Positions 6,606 to 13,013 of a stretch of 57,479 nt of DNA are shown one piece after another. The notes under the pieces are model-generated. The model was not told the origin of the DNA and did not search any database. It saw nothing but the letters and a program-made list of their open reading frames with translations. The position numbers were made by a program, and so were the translations under genes. The stretch spans positions 1-57,479 of the IMG/VR virus record IMGVR_UViG_3300036790_000341. The stretch is one strand, 5' to 3'. This DNA comes from a virus. Within the stretch, counting starts at the first letter, position 1, and every line of letters starts with the position of its first letter.

Positions 6606-6647
6606 GTTGAGACCCCGTGCGCCGGTGGGGACGCACGGGGTCTCGAC
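6606..6647 (-). terminator. Terminator after the Ro60 gene
   Basis: A 16-bp stem with one G-U pair (6606-6621 with 6632-6647) and a 10-nt loop lies 50 nt past the stop of the TROVE gene. It separates the RNA locus from the GntR operon. No U-tract. Confidence 0.7.
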
Positions 6648-6697
6648 GGGCCGTGCTCGCGGCGCGGCCTACACGGGTCGGACACCTCGAACTGTCC

Positions 6698-8407
6698 TTA
6701 GCTCACCGTGTCCTCGGGATCGGCCGCAGCGCCAACTGCGGTACCGATGAAACTCGCGATCAGGGTCGCCAGGTGGCTGTCGAACCCTGCGATGTTCAAG
6801 ACGCCCCCGTCCTGCGGATCGACGACCTGGTAGCCGTTGGCGGTGGTCGCGGCCACCACCACCCGGGCCGCGGGATTCACGACGCGCCGGTAGTCGCGCA
6901 GGACCGCGGACGGGTGGCCGCCGGCCCAGGTCACGTTGTCCGTGATCAGCACGAAGCCGTCCACGTGCAGCCGATTCGCCAGAGCCCAGGCGATCGGGGA
7001 GCCGATGTCGGTGCCGCCTCCGGTGTGCGGCAGGTTGAACACCTCGGACAGGGACATGTCCTCGCGCAGCTTGGACGCCAGGACCTCGGTGTCGAACTCG
7101 ACCGGCCACACGCCGGCCGAGCCGTGGGTGCGCATCAGGATCTGCGCCACCGCGCTGCCGACGTGGTAGGCCGAGCCCAGCATGGAGCCGCCGGAGACGA
7201 CCTGGTTTCCCATGGAGCCGGACTTGTCGACCGCGACCACGAGCTTGGCGTGGTAGTTCTCGGCCACGGCGAACGACAGGTTGTAGGCAGCGTTGAGTGC
7301 AGTGACGACTTCCGGAACCGGGGTCCAGGTGCGCAGCGGGGCGTTCGGGTTGGGCTGCGCCCGGCCGGACTCGTAGACCTTCAGGGCGAGCAGCAGGTCG
7401 AACGGGTGGATGCGGGCGCGGTACAGCGCCGCCTGATCGGTCAGGCGAGCCGCGACGCGGCCGTTGGACTGCTTGAACGGGCCGAGGGCGCCGTTCTGCG
7501 TCATCCGGGACAGGTTGCGGATCAGCGCAGTCAGCCCCAGGTGCGGGACCAGGGCCTCCCAGACCTCCGGGTGCTTCAGGACGGCGTCGGGCAGGAACTC
7601 CCACGGGACGCCGTACAGGTTGATCGCGCGCACGGCCTTGGCCGGGGTGTCGGCGAGCTGCGCCTCGTGGAACGCCTTGGCGTTCGGCAGCAGCCTGCCG
7701 GCGTGTTCGGGGGTCGTCTTGCCGACCGCTAGGGCGAACAGGACCTCTTCGGCCTCGTTGCGCGGCCGCGGCCGGGCCACGCGCAGCAGGTCTCCGGGCT
7801 TGAACGGCTCGCCGTCGCCGGTCTTGCGGGCACGGGACTTCAGCAGCCGGTAGGCGACGGCGTCCGGGTTGTCCTGGATGAACCAGTTCGTCCAGGCGCG
7901 GCGCACGACCGGGCTGCTGTTGCCCGAGCGTCCGGTGCGGCCCGACGGCTTGCCCTTCAAGTTCTTGTAGTAGCCGAAGAGCCGGGCCAGGTGGTCGGTG
8001 GTGCGGGCGACCATGTGGCATGCGCCGGCCGCGGCCTGCCGGGTCGCCAGGTCCTCGGATGCCAGGGCGGCCGCGAGGACGAACAGGGCCGGCTGGTTCC
8101 TCGGCGCGCGGGCCGGGCGCGCGGTGGAGACCTCGACGGCGAGCCGCACGGCGCGGACACCGTCGGCCGCGAGCGCGTCGCGCACCACCTGCACGTTGGC
8201 GTAGGTGTGCTCGCGCTCGCCGACGCAGTAGGCGCCGCCCTCGGTGCCGAGGATCAGGAAGTCCGCCAGGCGCGTCCACACGTCCTTCGCGAAGACATAC
8301 CCGCCGCCTTCGTTGCGGACCATCTCCGTCTCGCGGCCCGGGATCGGGTTCGTCGCCGGTGTACTGGCGGGGCGGTAGTCGGACAGCGGATCGTTGGTCT
8401 GGGCCAT
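6698..8407 (-). CDS. Ro60-like TROVE-vWA RNA-binding protein
   Basis: 569 aa, close to the usual Ro60 length. Residues about 25-370 form the helical-repeat TROVE ring; 388-560 form a von Willebrand A domain with the MIDAS set DKSGS (394-398), T466 in GGGTDIG and D490 in LITDN. Ro60 proteins bind misfolded RNA in the ring and Y RNAs on its outer surface, and in bacteria they act with 3' exonucleases. ATG 8405-8407 has a good AGGAG site. Directly upstream in the same transcript are two Y-RNA-like hairpins, tRNA-like RNAs and a tRNA-Asn, the arrangement expected for a Ro60/Y-RNA locus. Ro homologues are known in some actinobacteriophages. The domain call is firm; the function in this phage is inferred. 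Confidence 0.93.
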   Translation of the reverse strand: MAQTNDPLSDYRPASTPATNPIPGRETEMVRNEGGGYVFAKDVWTRLADFLILGTEGGAYCVGEREHTYANVQVVRDALAADGVRAVRLAVEVSTARPARAPRNQPALFVLAAALASEDLATRQAAAGACHMVARTTDHLARLFGYYKNLKGKPSGRTGRSGNSSPVVRRAWTNWFIQDNPDAVAYRLLKSRARKTGDGEPFKPGDLLRVARPRPRNEAEEVLFALAVGKTTPEHAGRLLPNAKAFHEAQLADTPAKAVRAINLYGVPWEFLPDAVLKHPEVWEALVPHLGLTALIRNLSRMTQNGALGPFKQSNGRVAARLTDQAALYRARIHPFDLLLALKVYESGRAQPNPNAPLRTWTPVPEVVTALNAAYNLSFAVAENYHAKLVVAVDKSGSMGNQVVSGGSMLGSAYHVGSAVAQILMRTHGSAGVWPVEFDTEVLASKLREDMSLSEVFNLPHTGGGTDIGSPIAWALANRLHVDGFVLITDNVTWAGGHPSAVLRDYRRVVNPAARVVVAATTANGYQVVDPQDGGVLNIAGFDSHLATLIASFIGTAVGAAADPEDTVS

Positions 8408-8455
8408 CGTGTGCTCCTGTTCAACTCGCGGATGCGGGTGAGGTGAGGTGGGGTG

Positions 8456-8494
8456 CGTCCCCGTCCGTACACCGGGCTGGGACGGACGGGGACG
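8456..8494 (-). other. Perfect 13-bp hairpin in the Ro60 leader
   Basis: CGTCCCCGTCCGT (8456-8468) is perfectly complementary to 8482-8494 with a 13-nt loop. In the minus-strand RNA it lies 48 nt before the Ro60 start. Possible roles: attenuator, end of the RNA array, or a Ro60 binding site for self-control. Confidence 0.6.
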
Positions 8495-8498
8495 ACTC

Positions 8499-8532
8499 GG
8501 TCGGGCACGCGGCGGTCCCTGCGTGCCCGACC
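8499..8532 (-). other. Perfect 12-bp hairpin after tRNA-Asn
   Basis: GGTCGGGCACGC (8499-8510) pairs perfectly with 8521-8532 across a 10-nt loop, 3 nt from the 3' end of the tRNA. With the hairpin at 8456 it forms a tandem pair, unlike any other intergenic gap in the window. It may terminate part of the small-RNA transcript. Confidence 0.6.
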
Positions 8533-8535
8533 TGG

Positions 8536-8608
8536 CTGCCGCGGCAAGATTCGAACTTGCAACCAATGACTTAACAAGACACTGCTCGGCCAGTTGAGCT
8601 ACACGGCA
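8536..8608 (-). tRNA. tRNA-Asn (GTT)
   Basis: All arms are present on the minus strand: acceptor TGCCGTG/CGCGGCA (7 bp with one G-U), D-stem GCTC/GAGC, anticodon loop TTGTTAA giving GTT, and T-arm GCAAG-TTCGAAT-CTTGC. The anticodon stem GTGTC/GTCAT has one mismatch and one G-U. CCA is not encoded. It could be a working phage tRNA, but its place beside Ro60 also allows a tRNA-mimic role. Confidence 0.8.
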
Positions 8609-8649
8609 TCCGTGGGACGGAGGGCCGGGCGGGTCAAGGTGGTGGCGAC

Positions 8650-8686
8650 CGGTATATAAGTGCTTTGCCAATTAAGCTACGCCCCT
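8650..8686 (-). pseudogene. 5' half of a tRNA
   Basis: The minus strand reads AGGGGCG (acceptor 5' strand), TA, then a perfect D-arm GCTT-AATTGGCA-AAGC, followed by ACTTATATA. No T-arm or matching 3' acceptor strand follows. It directly abuts the tRNA-like RNA at 8687. It is either a decayed tRNA or a deliberate half-tRNA. Confidence 0.55.
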
Positions 8687-8756
8687 GCGGGCGACGGGAC
8701 TCGAACCCGCAACACTCTCTTACTAGGAGATAACCGACTGCCGTTCAACTCGCCCG
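8687..8756 (-). tRNA. tRNA-like RNA carrying the Y-like motif
   Basis: A perfect 7-bp acceptor (CGGGCGA/TCGCCCG) and T-arm (GCGGG-TTCGAGT-CCCGT) are present. The D-region is short, with only a 3-bp stem, and reads GTTGAACGGCAGTCGG, then GTTATCTC. The anticodon stem is weak; the loop CTAGTAA would give AGT (Thr), an unusual anticodon for a bacterial tRNA. The segment from GAACGG to TTATCT repeats in the two hairpin RNAs at 8790 and 8892, so this may be a tRNA-shaped Y RNA rather than a decoding tRNA. Confidence 0.55.
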
Positions 8757-8789
8757 GACCGAAGTCCAGGGTGGTGCTGTGCTCCCGGG

Positions 8790-8843
8790 CGAGCAGTGCG
8801 TGACCGCGGGGATCAGCCAGATAACCCACGGTCGTTCAGCTCG
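8790..8843 (-). ncRNA. Y-RNA-like hairpin RNA, copy B
   Basis: Basal stem CGAGC/GCTCG (8839-8843 with 8790-8794), an internal loop (TGAAC opposite ACGCACT), an upper stem GACCGTGGG with CCCCGCGGTC (8825-8833 with 8802-8811; one bulge and one G-U), and an apical loop starting TTATCT. The layout and conserved unpaired blocks match copy A, while the paired bases differ in compensating ways. It lies in the leader region of the Ro60 gene. Confidence 0.6.
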
Positions 8844-8891
8844 GAAGCCGGTGGTGCAACCCGTGGCACGAGGCGCCCGGGTGGTGGAGAC

Positions 8892-8959
8892 GATCGGGCG
8901 AAGGGAAGAAGCAGCGGGAGGAATCACCAGAAGATAACCCGCTGCCGTTCAGCTCGATC
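8892..8959 (-). ncRNA. Y-RNA-like hairpin RNA, copy A
   Basis: Basal stem GATCG/CGATC (8955-8959 with 8892-8896), asymmetric internal loop (AGCTGAACG opposite a pyrimidine-rich 14-nt strand), and a perfect 8-bp upper stem GCAGCGGG/CCCGCTGC (8938-8945 with 8911-8918) with a 19-nt loop starting TTATCT. The block GGCAGCGGGTTATC closely resembles, from memory, the 5' strand of vertebrate Y RNAs (GGUAGUGGGUUAUC in Y4), in the same structural place. It starts only about 10 nt after the promoter -10. Confidence 0.6.
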
Positions 8960-8967
8960 TGGAGAAC

Positions 8968-8997
8968 AACCTACCCGCGGAATTGCGCGGGTGTCAA
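8968..8997 (-). promoter_or_regulatory. Promoter with palindromic operator for the RNA locus
   Basis: On the minus strand a perfect -35 TTGACA (8992-8997), 18-nt spacer and -10 TAGGTT (8968-8973). The spacer is itself an inverted repeat, CCCGCG-CAATTC-CGCGGG, so a dimeric repressor would sit exactly between -35 and -10. It overlaps the stop codon of the gene ending at 8994. Confidence 0.75.
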
Positions 8998-9503
8998 GCC
9001 GTATTTCGTGTTGGCGCCCCCGGGGCGTCTGCGTGCCGGTCCGAGCCGCCGGGGTCGCGGAACTCGCGCTCGGGCAGCGGCTGCCCGCTGGCCAGCGCCC
9101 ACCACCCGGCGCAGACCATCGCACCGAGCGGGAGACCGTTGTCGAGGTTCGCGGCCGAGACGTAGCCGTCGTCCTGCCGGAACAGCCCGTGGTGGCAGTA
9201 GAACGGCTGCGTCGCGCCCGGCGCGGTGGCATGCTCGGCCTCGGGCGACCCGGGCCGGTAAGCGCAGTCCACGCACGGGGCGCGCATCACGGCCGGCGGC
9301 GTGGGGGCGCGGGTGATCTCGCCTTCTTCCCAGCCGCGCACGTCGTCGGTCAGGCCGTAGCCGTGGCAGTTCATGCAGCGTTCGCCCTCCGACCAGGACC
9401 CGCTTCCTTTGCAGTAGGGGCACACGAACGGGTAGAAGGTGACAGTGGAGGTGTTCGGTGTCGGGCCACCACAGAAGCGGATCTGGGGCATCTCATCGGT
9501 CAC
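8994..9503 (-). CDS. Zinc-finger protein with DnaJ-like CxxCxGxG pairs
   Basis: 169 aa from GTG 9501-9503 (GTGA overlap). Two CxxC-type repeats, CPYCKGSGSW and CMNCHGYG, resemble half of the DnaJ cysteine-rich domain; further Cys/His follow in PCVDCAYRPG and FYCHHGLF. It probably binds two zinc ions. No J-domain is present, so it is not DnaJ. It is the last gene of the replication operon; its stop lies in the promoter of the RNA locus. Confidence 0.65.
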   Translation of the reverse strand: MTDEMPQIRFCGGPTPNTSTVTFYPFVCPYCKGSGSWSEGERCMNCHGYGLTDDVRGWEEGEITRAPTPPAVMRAPCVDCAYRPGSPEAEHATAPGATQPFYCHHGLFRQDDGYVSAANLDNGLPLGAMVCAGWWALASGQPLPEREFRDPGGSDRHADAPGAPTRNTA

Positions 9504-9787
9504 TGCGCGGACTCCTCGGCGTCGATGAGGGCATCCGCGCGGTCCTGGACCTCGCGGACGAGCTCGAGCCACTGGTGCTGAGTTTCGGGGACCGCGGATT
9601 CGGAGCGGTCGAAATCGAGCCGACCGACGCAGGCGGCGAGGAGCTCGTAGGCGTTGCAGAGCCGATCCACCTCGGCGATCAGTTCGGCGCGGTGCCGGAA
9701 GACGCTCGTCGCGGTGGGATTCTTCAGATCGCTCTCAAACCAGCGTGCAGCCTGGGCACGGATCTCGTCGAGACGTTCAGGCGTCAT
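9500..9787 (-). CDS. Hypothetical helical protein
   Basis: 95 aa starting MTPERLDEIRAQAARWF. It is strongly helical (ELIAEVDRLCNAYELLAACV, LELVREVQDRADALID). Its N-terminus matches that of the larger protein from 11630 (MTPERLAEITAIDAY), suggesting a shared short domain. Function unknown. Confidence 0.65.
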   Translation of the reverse strand: MTPERLDEIRAQAARWFESDLKNPTATSVFRHRAELIAEVDRLCNAYELLAACVGRLDFDRSESAVPETQHQWLELVREVQDRADALIDAEESAQ

Positions 9788-9790
9788 CGT

Positions 9791-10141
9791 CTAGTCCTTC
9801 GGGTCGGCGGTAGGTAGGGGCTTGCCTTGCAGGACGGCGACGACCTGATCCCAGTCGGCAGGGCGCCACAAGGCGACCTCGTTGCGTGGGTCGCGTGCGG
9901 CAGCGGCGAGGAATTCGTGCTGCTTCGGCCGGACGCGGCCGCCCGCTTTCTTCAGCTCCGCGAACACGATCCGGCCGGACGCCATGTGCAGCAGGATCAG
10001 ATCGGGGAGTCCGCCGGTGGTGGCGTGCCGCGAGTCGGGGTGGTGGTAGACGCGCCAGCCCTTGAGGGCTGCGAGGTCCAGGACGCGCTGCTGGAAGTCG
10101 GCTTCGGACAGTACGGGCGCGCTGCGGCGTGCTACGGGCAT
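9791..10141 (-). CDS. VRR-NUC domain nuclease
   Basis: 116 aa, the usual size of stand-alone phage VRR-NUC proteins. The PD-(D/E)xK core is visible: GGLPDLIL (PD at 46-47), VFAELKKAGG (E62, K64) and a following QHEFL (Q74). Such proteins cut branched or flap DNA and are thought to act like Holliday-junction or replication-repair nucleases. ATG 10139-10141 overlaps the upstream stop by one base. It lies in the replication operon. Confidence 0.88.
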   Translation of the reverse strand: MPVARRSAPVLSEADFQQRVLDLAALKGWRVYHHPDSRHATTGGLPDLILLHMASGRIVFAELKKAGGRVRPKQHEFLAAAARDPRNEVALWRPADWDQVVAVLQGKPLPTADPKD

Positions 10142-10431
10142 CAGGAGCGTTTCTTCGTAGGTGGGTGGCGCATGGCTCGGCTCAACGCCGCGTAGCCGGC
10201 CGCTGTGAGACGCACCCCGCGCCGCGCGCCGGTGAACGCCTGGTCGGGCCGGACGAGCCCGCGAGTGATCAGGGCGCGCATCGAGGACGTCACGACGTGC
10301 GAGTAGGCTCCCTCGCCCTGGTACCAGGTCCCCAGCTTGGTAAGGGTCATGAAGACCTCGTTGCGGACGATGGCCTTGAGGACCTGTAGCTGGGAGTAGG
10401 TGAGCGGCTTCTCGGCCGGGTCGGGGGTCAT
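10141..10431 (-). CDS. Winged-helix-like protein
   Basis: 96 aa in an ATGA overlap. The pattern LTYSQLQVLKAIVRNEVFMT, SSMRALITRGLVRPDQ, GVRLTAAGYAALSR looks like a winged helix with the turn typical of MarR/PadR-like folds (ITRGLV followed by a wing and LTxxG). It probably binds DNA and sits just before the nuclease gene. The family is not certain. Confidence 0.6.
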   Translation of the reverse strand: MTPDPAEKPLTYSQLQVLKAIVRNEVFMTLTKLGTWYQGEGAYSHVVTSSMRALITRGLVRPDQAFTGARRGVRLTAAGYAALSRAMRHPPTKKRS

Positions 10432-10724
10432 TGGGGGTTCCGGTTGGCGCGGGCGGCGTGGAGGGCTGCTCTGGCGGCTTCCGCGCCGGCGGTGGAGTCT
10501 CCGTGGGCTTCGGGGTCGCCGCGCATCGCGGGGTCGGTGCGCGGGTCGGCGGCGGGGTCTTCGATACGCCTAGGGGGTTCGGTGATCAGGAGGCCGGCGG
10601 CGTCCAGCTTTAGGGCGAAGTGGCGGGCGAAGTGGGAGGCGTTTTCGTTTCCGGCGGCGACGCATTCGGCTTCGAGGAGGTCGATGAATCGGCGGCGGGG
10701 GTCAGGGGGCGGTTTCGTGGTCAC
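10428..10724 (-). CDS. Hypothetical protein
   Basis: 98 aa from GTG 10722-10724, which overlaps the upstream gene by 23 nt and has a GGGAG site. The first half is helical (RRFIDLLEAECVAAGNENAS, FARHFALKLDAAGLL); the second half is Ala/Asp/Pro-rich and likely disordered. Function unknown. Confidence 0.6.
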   Translation of the reverse strand: MTTKPPPDPRRRFIDLLEAECVAAGNENASHFARHFALKLDAAGLLITEPPRRIEDPAADPRTDPAMRGDPEAHGDSTAGAEAARAALHAARANRNPQ

Positions 10725-11022
10725 CGTCGTCTCCCGTGGACTCGAGCTCGGCGATTTCGGGCCAGTAGGTGATGAAGGTCTCTAGTGCGTCGCCTGTGAG
10801 CGCCGCGGCGATTTTGCGGGCCTTGGCGATGTGGGTGTCGTCCCGGATCTGGCAGAGGACCGTGGTGTCGGGTTCGCCGTTCCCTGTCCACCAGTCCACA
10901 TCTTCGGCGTGGCTGAGGGCACTCGCGGTATCGGGGTGGTGGATGACGCCTCCCTCGTAGGAATCGACTTCCTCGCCGCAGATGTCGCAGGCAGCGGTGT
11001 AGCAGGTGTGCGTCTTGATCAT
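10702..11022 (-). CDS. Small Cys-containing protein
   Basis: 106 aa, ATG 11020-11022 in an ATGA overlap. The N-terminus CYTAACDICGEEVDSYEGG with HHPDTASALSHAEDVDWW resembles a one-zinc ribbon with histidine ligands. The C-terminal half is helical and acidic. Similar Cys-rich small proteins occur several times in this operon. Function unknown. Confidence 0.65.
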   Translation of the reverse strand: MIKTHTCYTAACDICGEEVDSYEGGVIHHPDTASALSHAEDVDWWTGNGEPDTTVLCQIRDDTHIAKARKIAAALTGDALETFITYWPEIAELESTGDDGDHETAP

Positions 11023-11630
11023 TCTTGGGTTCCTGTCTGCTGGCGACTTCTCGCCGCGGTGCTCCGGACGGGCAGCGAGTAGACGATCATGTTGGCCGGG
11101 TACATGCGGCCGTCGACCATCCCCCAGAGTTCGTGCGAGCCGTCTTCGTCGTCGGGGACGTACCGCCAGTCGATGTCGGTGATGGGCTGGCGTTGGGCGT
11201 GCTCGCGGACGTACGCCTCGGCCGCGGTGCGCGCGGCTTCCTCGGTGACGTAGACGCTGATGGTGTCCTGGTAGGTGCAGTCGATGATCCAGACGCGTGA
11301 TGCGGGAGCTGGAGCGGCCGGAGTGTTGGTCCACCGCGCGCCGGGGTATCCGGGCCACTCGACCGGACTGGGCGCCTGGTGCATGCCGTCGTGGCCGTGG
11401 TCGAAGATGCAGGGGCCGATCGGGGGTTCGTTGATGAACACGCTCGGGGTCGTGGCGCCGCAGCGCGGAACGGACTGGGCGTTGGCGAGCTCGCTCCGGA
11501 GCCGGCCGAGCTCGGCGAGCAGCTCTCCGCGGTGGTGTTCGGCGATGAGGCCAGCCTGGGTGTGGGGTAGCGGGTGTTGGCGTTCGTATGCGTCGATCGC
11601 GGTGATCTCGGCGAGTCGTTCGGGGGTCAC
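11019..11630 (-). CDS. Hypothetical protein
   Basis: 203 aa from GTG 11628-11630. An N-terminal helical region (MTPERLAEITAIDAYERQH; HRGELLAELGRLRSEL) related to the protein from 9787 is followed by a region with CGATTP, CIFDHGHDGMHQ and a beta-rich C-terminus (SRVWIIDCTYQDTISVYVTE). The C/H-x spacing PCIFDHGHDGMH could bind a metal. Family not recognised. Confidence 0.65.
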   Translation of the reverse strand: MTPERLAEITAIDAYERQHPLPHTQAGLIAEHHRGELLAELGRLRSELANAQSVPRCGATTPSVFINEPPIGPCIFDHGHDGMHQAPSPVEWPGYPGARWTNTPAAPAPASRVWIIDCTYQDTISVYVTEEAARTAAEAYVREHAQRQPITDIDWRYVPDDEDGSHELWGMVDGRMYPANMIVYSLPVRSTAARSRQQTGTQE

Positions 11631-12040
11631 AGCGCGGCCTCGGCGACGTCCACGACACTCGCTCCATAGCCGACGCCCGTGTTCTCGAGCTCGGTGCGCC
11701 CCATGTCCTCGAGGAGCGTGTCGCGCTGCTTCGGGGTCATCGTGTCCCAGTCGTCGGGGAGGTCGTAGTACTCGACGATGTCGGAGACGGTTGCCCAGGG
11801 GAGTTCAACGGTCACGCGGATCTTCTTCGTCATGGTCGGGGTCCTGTCGTCGGTGGGGATCTGGGTTTGTCCTGGGACCTGGCTGCGGGTCCTGCGCGGC
11901 CGGGGTGCCGGAGACGGCTGCGGGGCCGCTGTGGGCGCCGTGGGGGGCCGTACGAGGCGCCAGCAGTGCGGGCCGTAGCCGTGCGGCGACGGGCGCTTCA
12001 GGAGGCGGCGACAGCGGCGGCAGCGCGCCGGGCCGGTCAC
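11627..12040 (-). CDS. DUF6011-like zinc protein fused to a second domain
   Basis: 137 aa from GTG 12038-12040 (GTGA overlap). The start CRRCRRLL...HGYGPHCW fits the actinobacterial DUF6011 zinc motif. A 35-residue Pro/Thr-rich linker leads without a stop into a second domain beginning MTKKIRVTVELPWATV. The internal ATG at 11831-11833 has only a weak AGGA upstream, so a separate 68-aa product is possible. Functions unknown. Confidence 0.6.
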   Translation of the reverse strand: MTGPARCRRCRRLLKRPSPHGYGPHCWRLVRPPTAPTAAPQPSPAPRPRRTRSQVPGQTQIPTDDRTPTMTKKIRVTVELPWATVSDIVEYYDLPDDWDTMTPKQRDTLLEDMGRTELENTGVGYGASVVDVAEAAL

Positions 12041-12477
12041 AGCGGGCCCTCGCGGCGGTTCGCGGGCACCGGGCACGACGGCTCCCACCGGTCGCTTACC
12101 AGGCGCCACCGGCACTGGTCTGCCGCCGCAGCCTGCTCCCTGGTCCATTCCGAGCCGTCGGCCAGGGTCGTCTTGCGGAACGCGATCGCGCCGTCGTCGC
12201 GCATCGCGACCAGGGCGCCGCACCGGCATTTCGCGCCGGTCAGCAGTTTCTCGGCGAGCTCCATCGCCGCGTCGGCGGGGCCGTCGTGGTTCTCGACCTG
12301 GATGCGGGCGCCGCGGTACATGGCGTGCGCGTACCACCGGTGTGGCGCCGTCTCGTTCAGGAAGCCGATCTCGAACTGGCGCGCTCCGGCGCGGCCGACG
12401 AGGTCGGCGCAGGCGAGGACCTGGTCCCTGTCGCGCGGAGACAACCCTGCGGTGACGTCGTGGTGCCAGTCGTTCAC
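12037..12477 (-). CDS. Hypothetical protein
   Basis: 146 aa from GTG 12475-12477. The opening NDWHHDVTAGLSPRD echoes the start of the protein from 15607 (NDWRDPWHPLAV). A CRCGALVAMRDDGAIAFRKT segment and a final WEPSCPVPANRREG give four cysteines that could bind zinc. Function unknown. Confidence 0.65.
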   Translation of the reverse strand: MNDWHHDVTAGLSPRDRDQVLACADLVGRAGARQFEIGFLNETAPHRWYAHAMYRGARIQVENHDGPADAAMELAEKLLTGAKCRCGALVAMRDDGAIAFRKTTLADGSEWTREQAAAADQCRWRLVSDRWEPSCPVPANRREGPL

Positions 12478-12959
12478 CGGGACTCCGGCTGCACGTTGAA
12501 GGCCGCGGTGGCGCCCTGCTCGAACTTCTCCAGGGCATGGCGCATCTTCGAGCCGGTCATGCGCCGGGCACCGCGGGGGATGTCGTAGTGGGCGATCCCT
12601 TCGCCGACGGGGATGCCGAACAGTTCGCAGAGCCGCATCGAATCCTCGGGGGAGAACTGCGGGTTGGTGCTGAGCAGCAGCCGGTAGGCCTCGAGCGCCT
12701 TGGCCTGCTGCTGGGCGCGTTCGGCCGCGACGAGTTCGCGGGCCTCGGTGCGCGCCTGGTTGATGCTGGCGTCGGCCAGGGCGCCGACTTCGCGGGTGAG
12801 GCGGCCGGCGAGCTGCTGGACCTGGTTCTTCAGGGCCGTGGTCTCGGCCGCGTGCTCGGCGCGTTCCTTCGCGAGCAGCGCCTCGAGGCGCTGGAGCTTG
12901 TCGGCGACGTTCTCGGCGCGCGTGTTGGCGGCTTTGACCGCATATTTTCCCTTTGCCAT
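12474..12959 (-). CDS. Coiled-coil protein
   Basis: 161 aa with a good AGGGAG ribosome site. Residues about 15-95 are a long charged coiled coil (ENVADKLQRLEALLAKERAE, LVAAERAQQQAKALEAYR). The C-terminus (LCELFGIPVGEGIAHYDIPR) is globular. It lies between the replication initiator gene and small accessory genes. A structural or partner-loading role in replication is possible but unproven. Confidence 0.7.
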   Translation of the reverse strand: MAKGKYAVKAANTRAENVADKLQRLEALLAKERAEHAAETTALKNQVQQLAGRLTREVGALADASINQARTEARELVAAERAQQQAKALEAYRLLLSTNPQFSPEDSMRLCELFGIPVGEGIAHYDIPRGARRMTGSKMRHALEKFEQGATAAFNVQPESR

Positions 12960-13013
12960 GGATTCAGTCTCCCTTGGTCGATGGTTGTTTGGCTGCGCAG
13001 GTCATGGGAGCTT

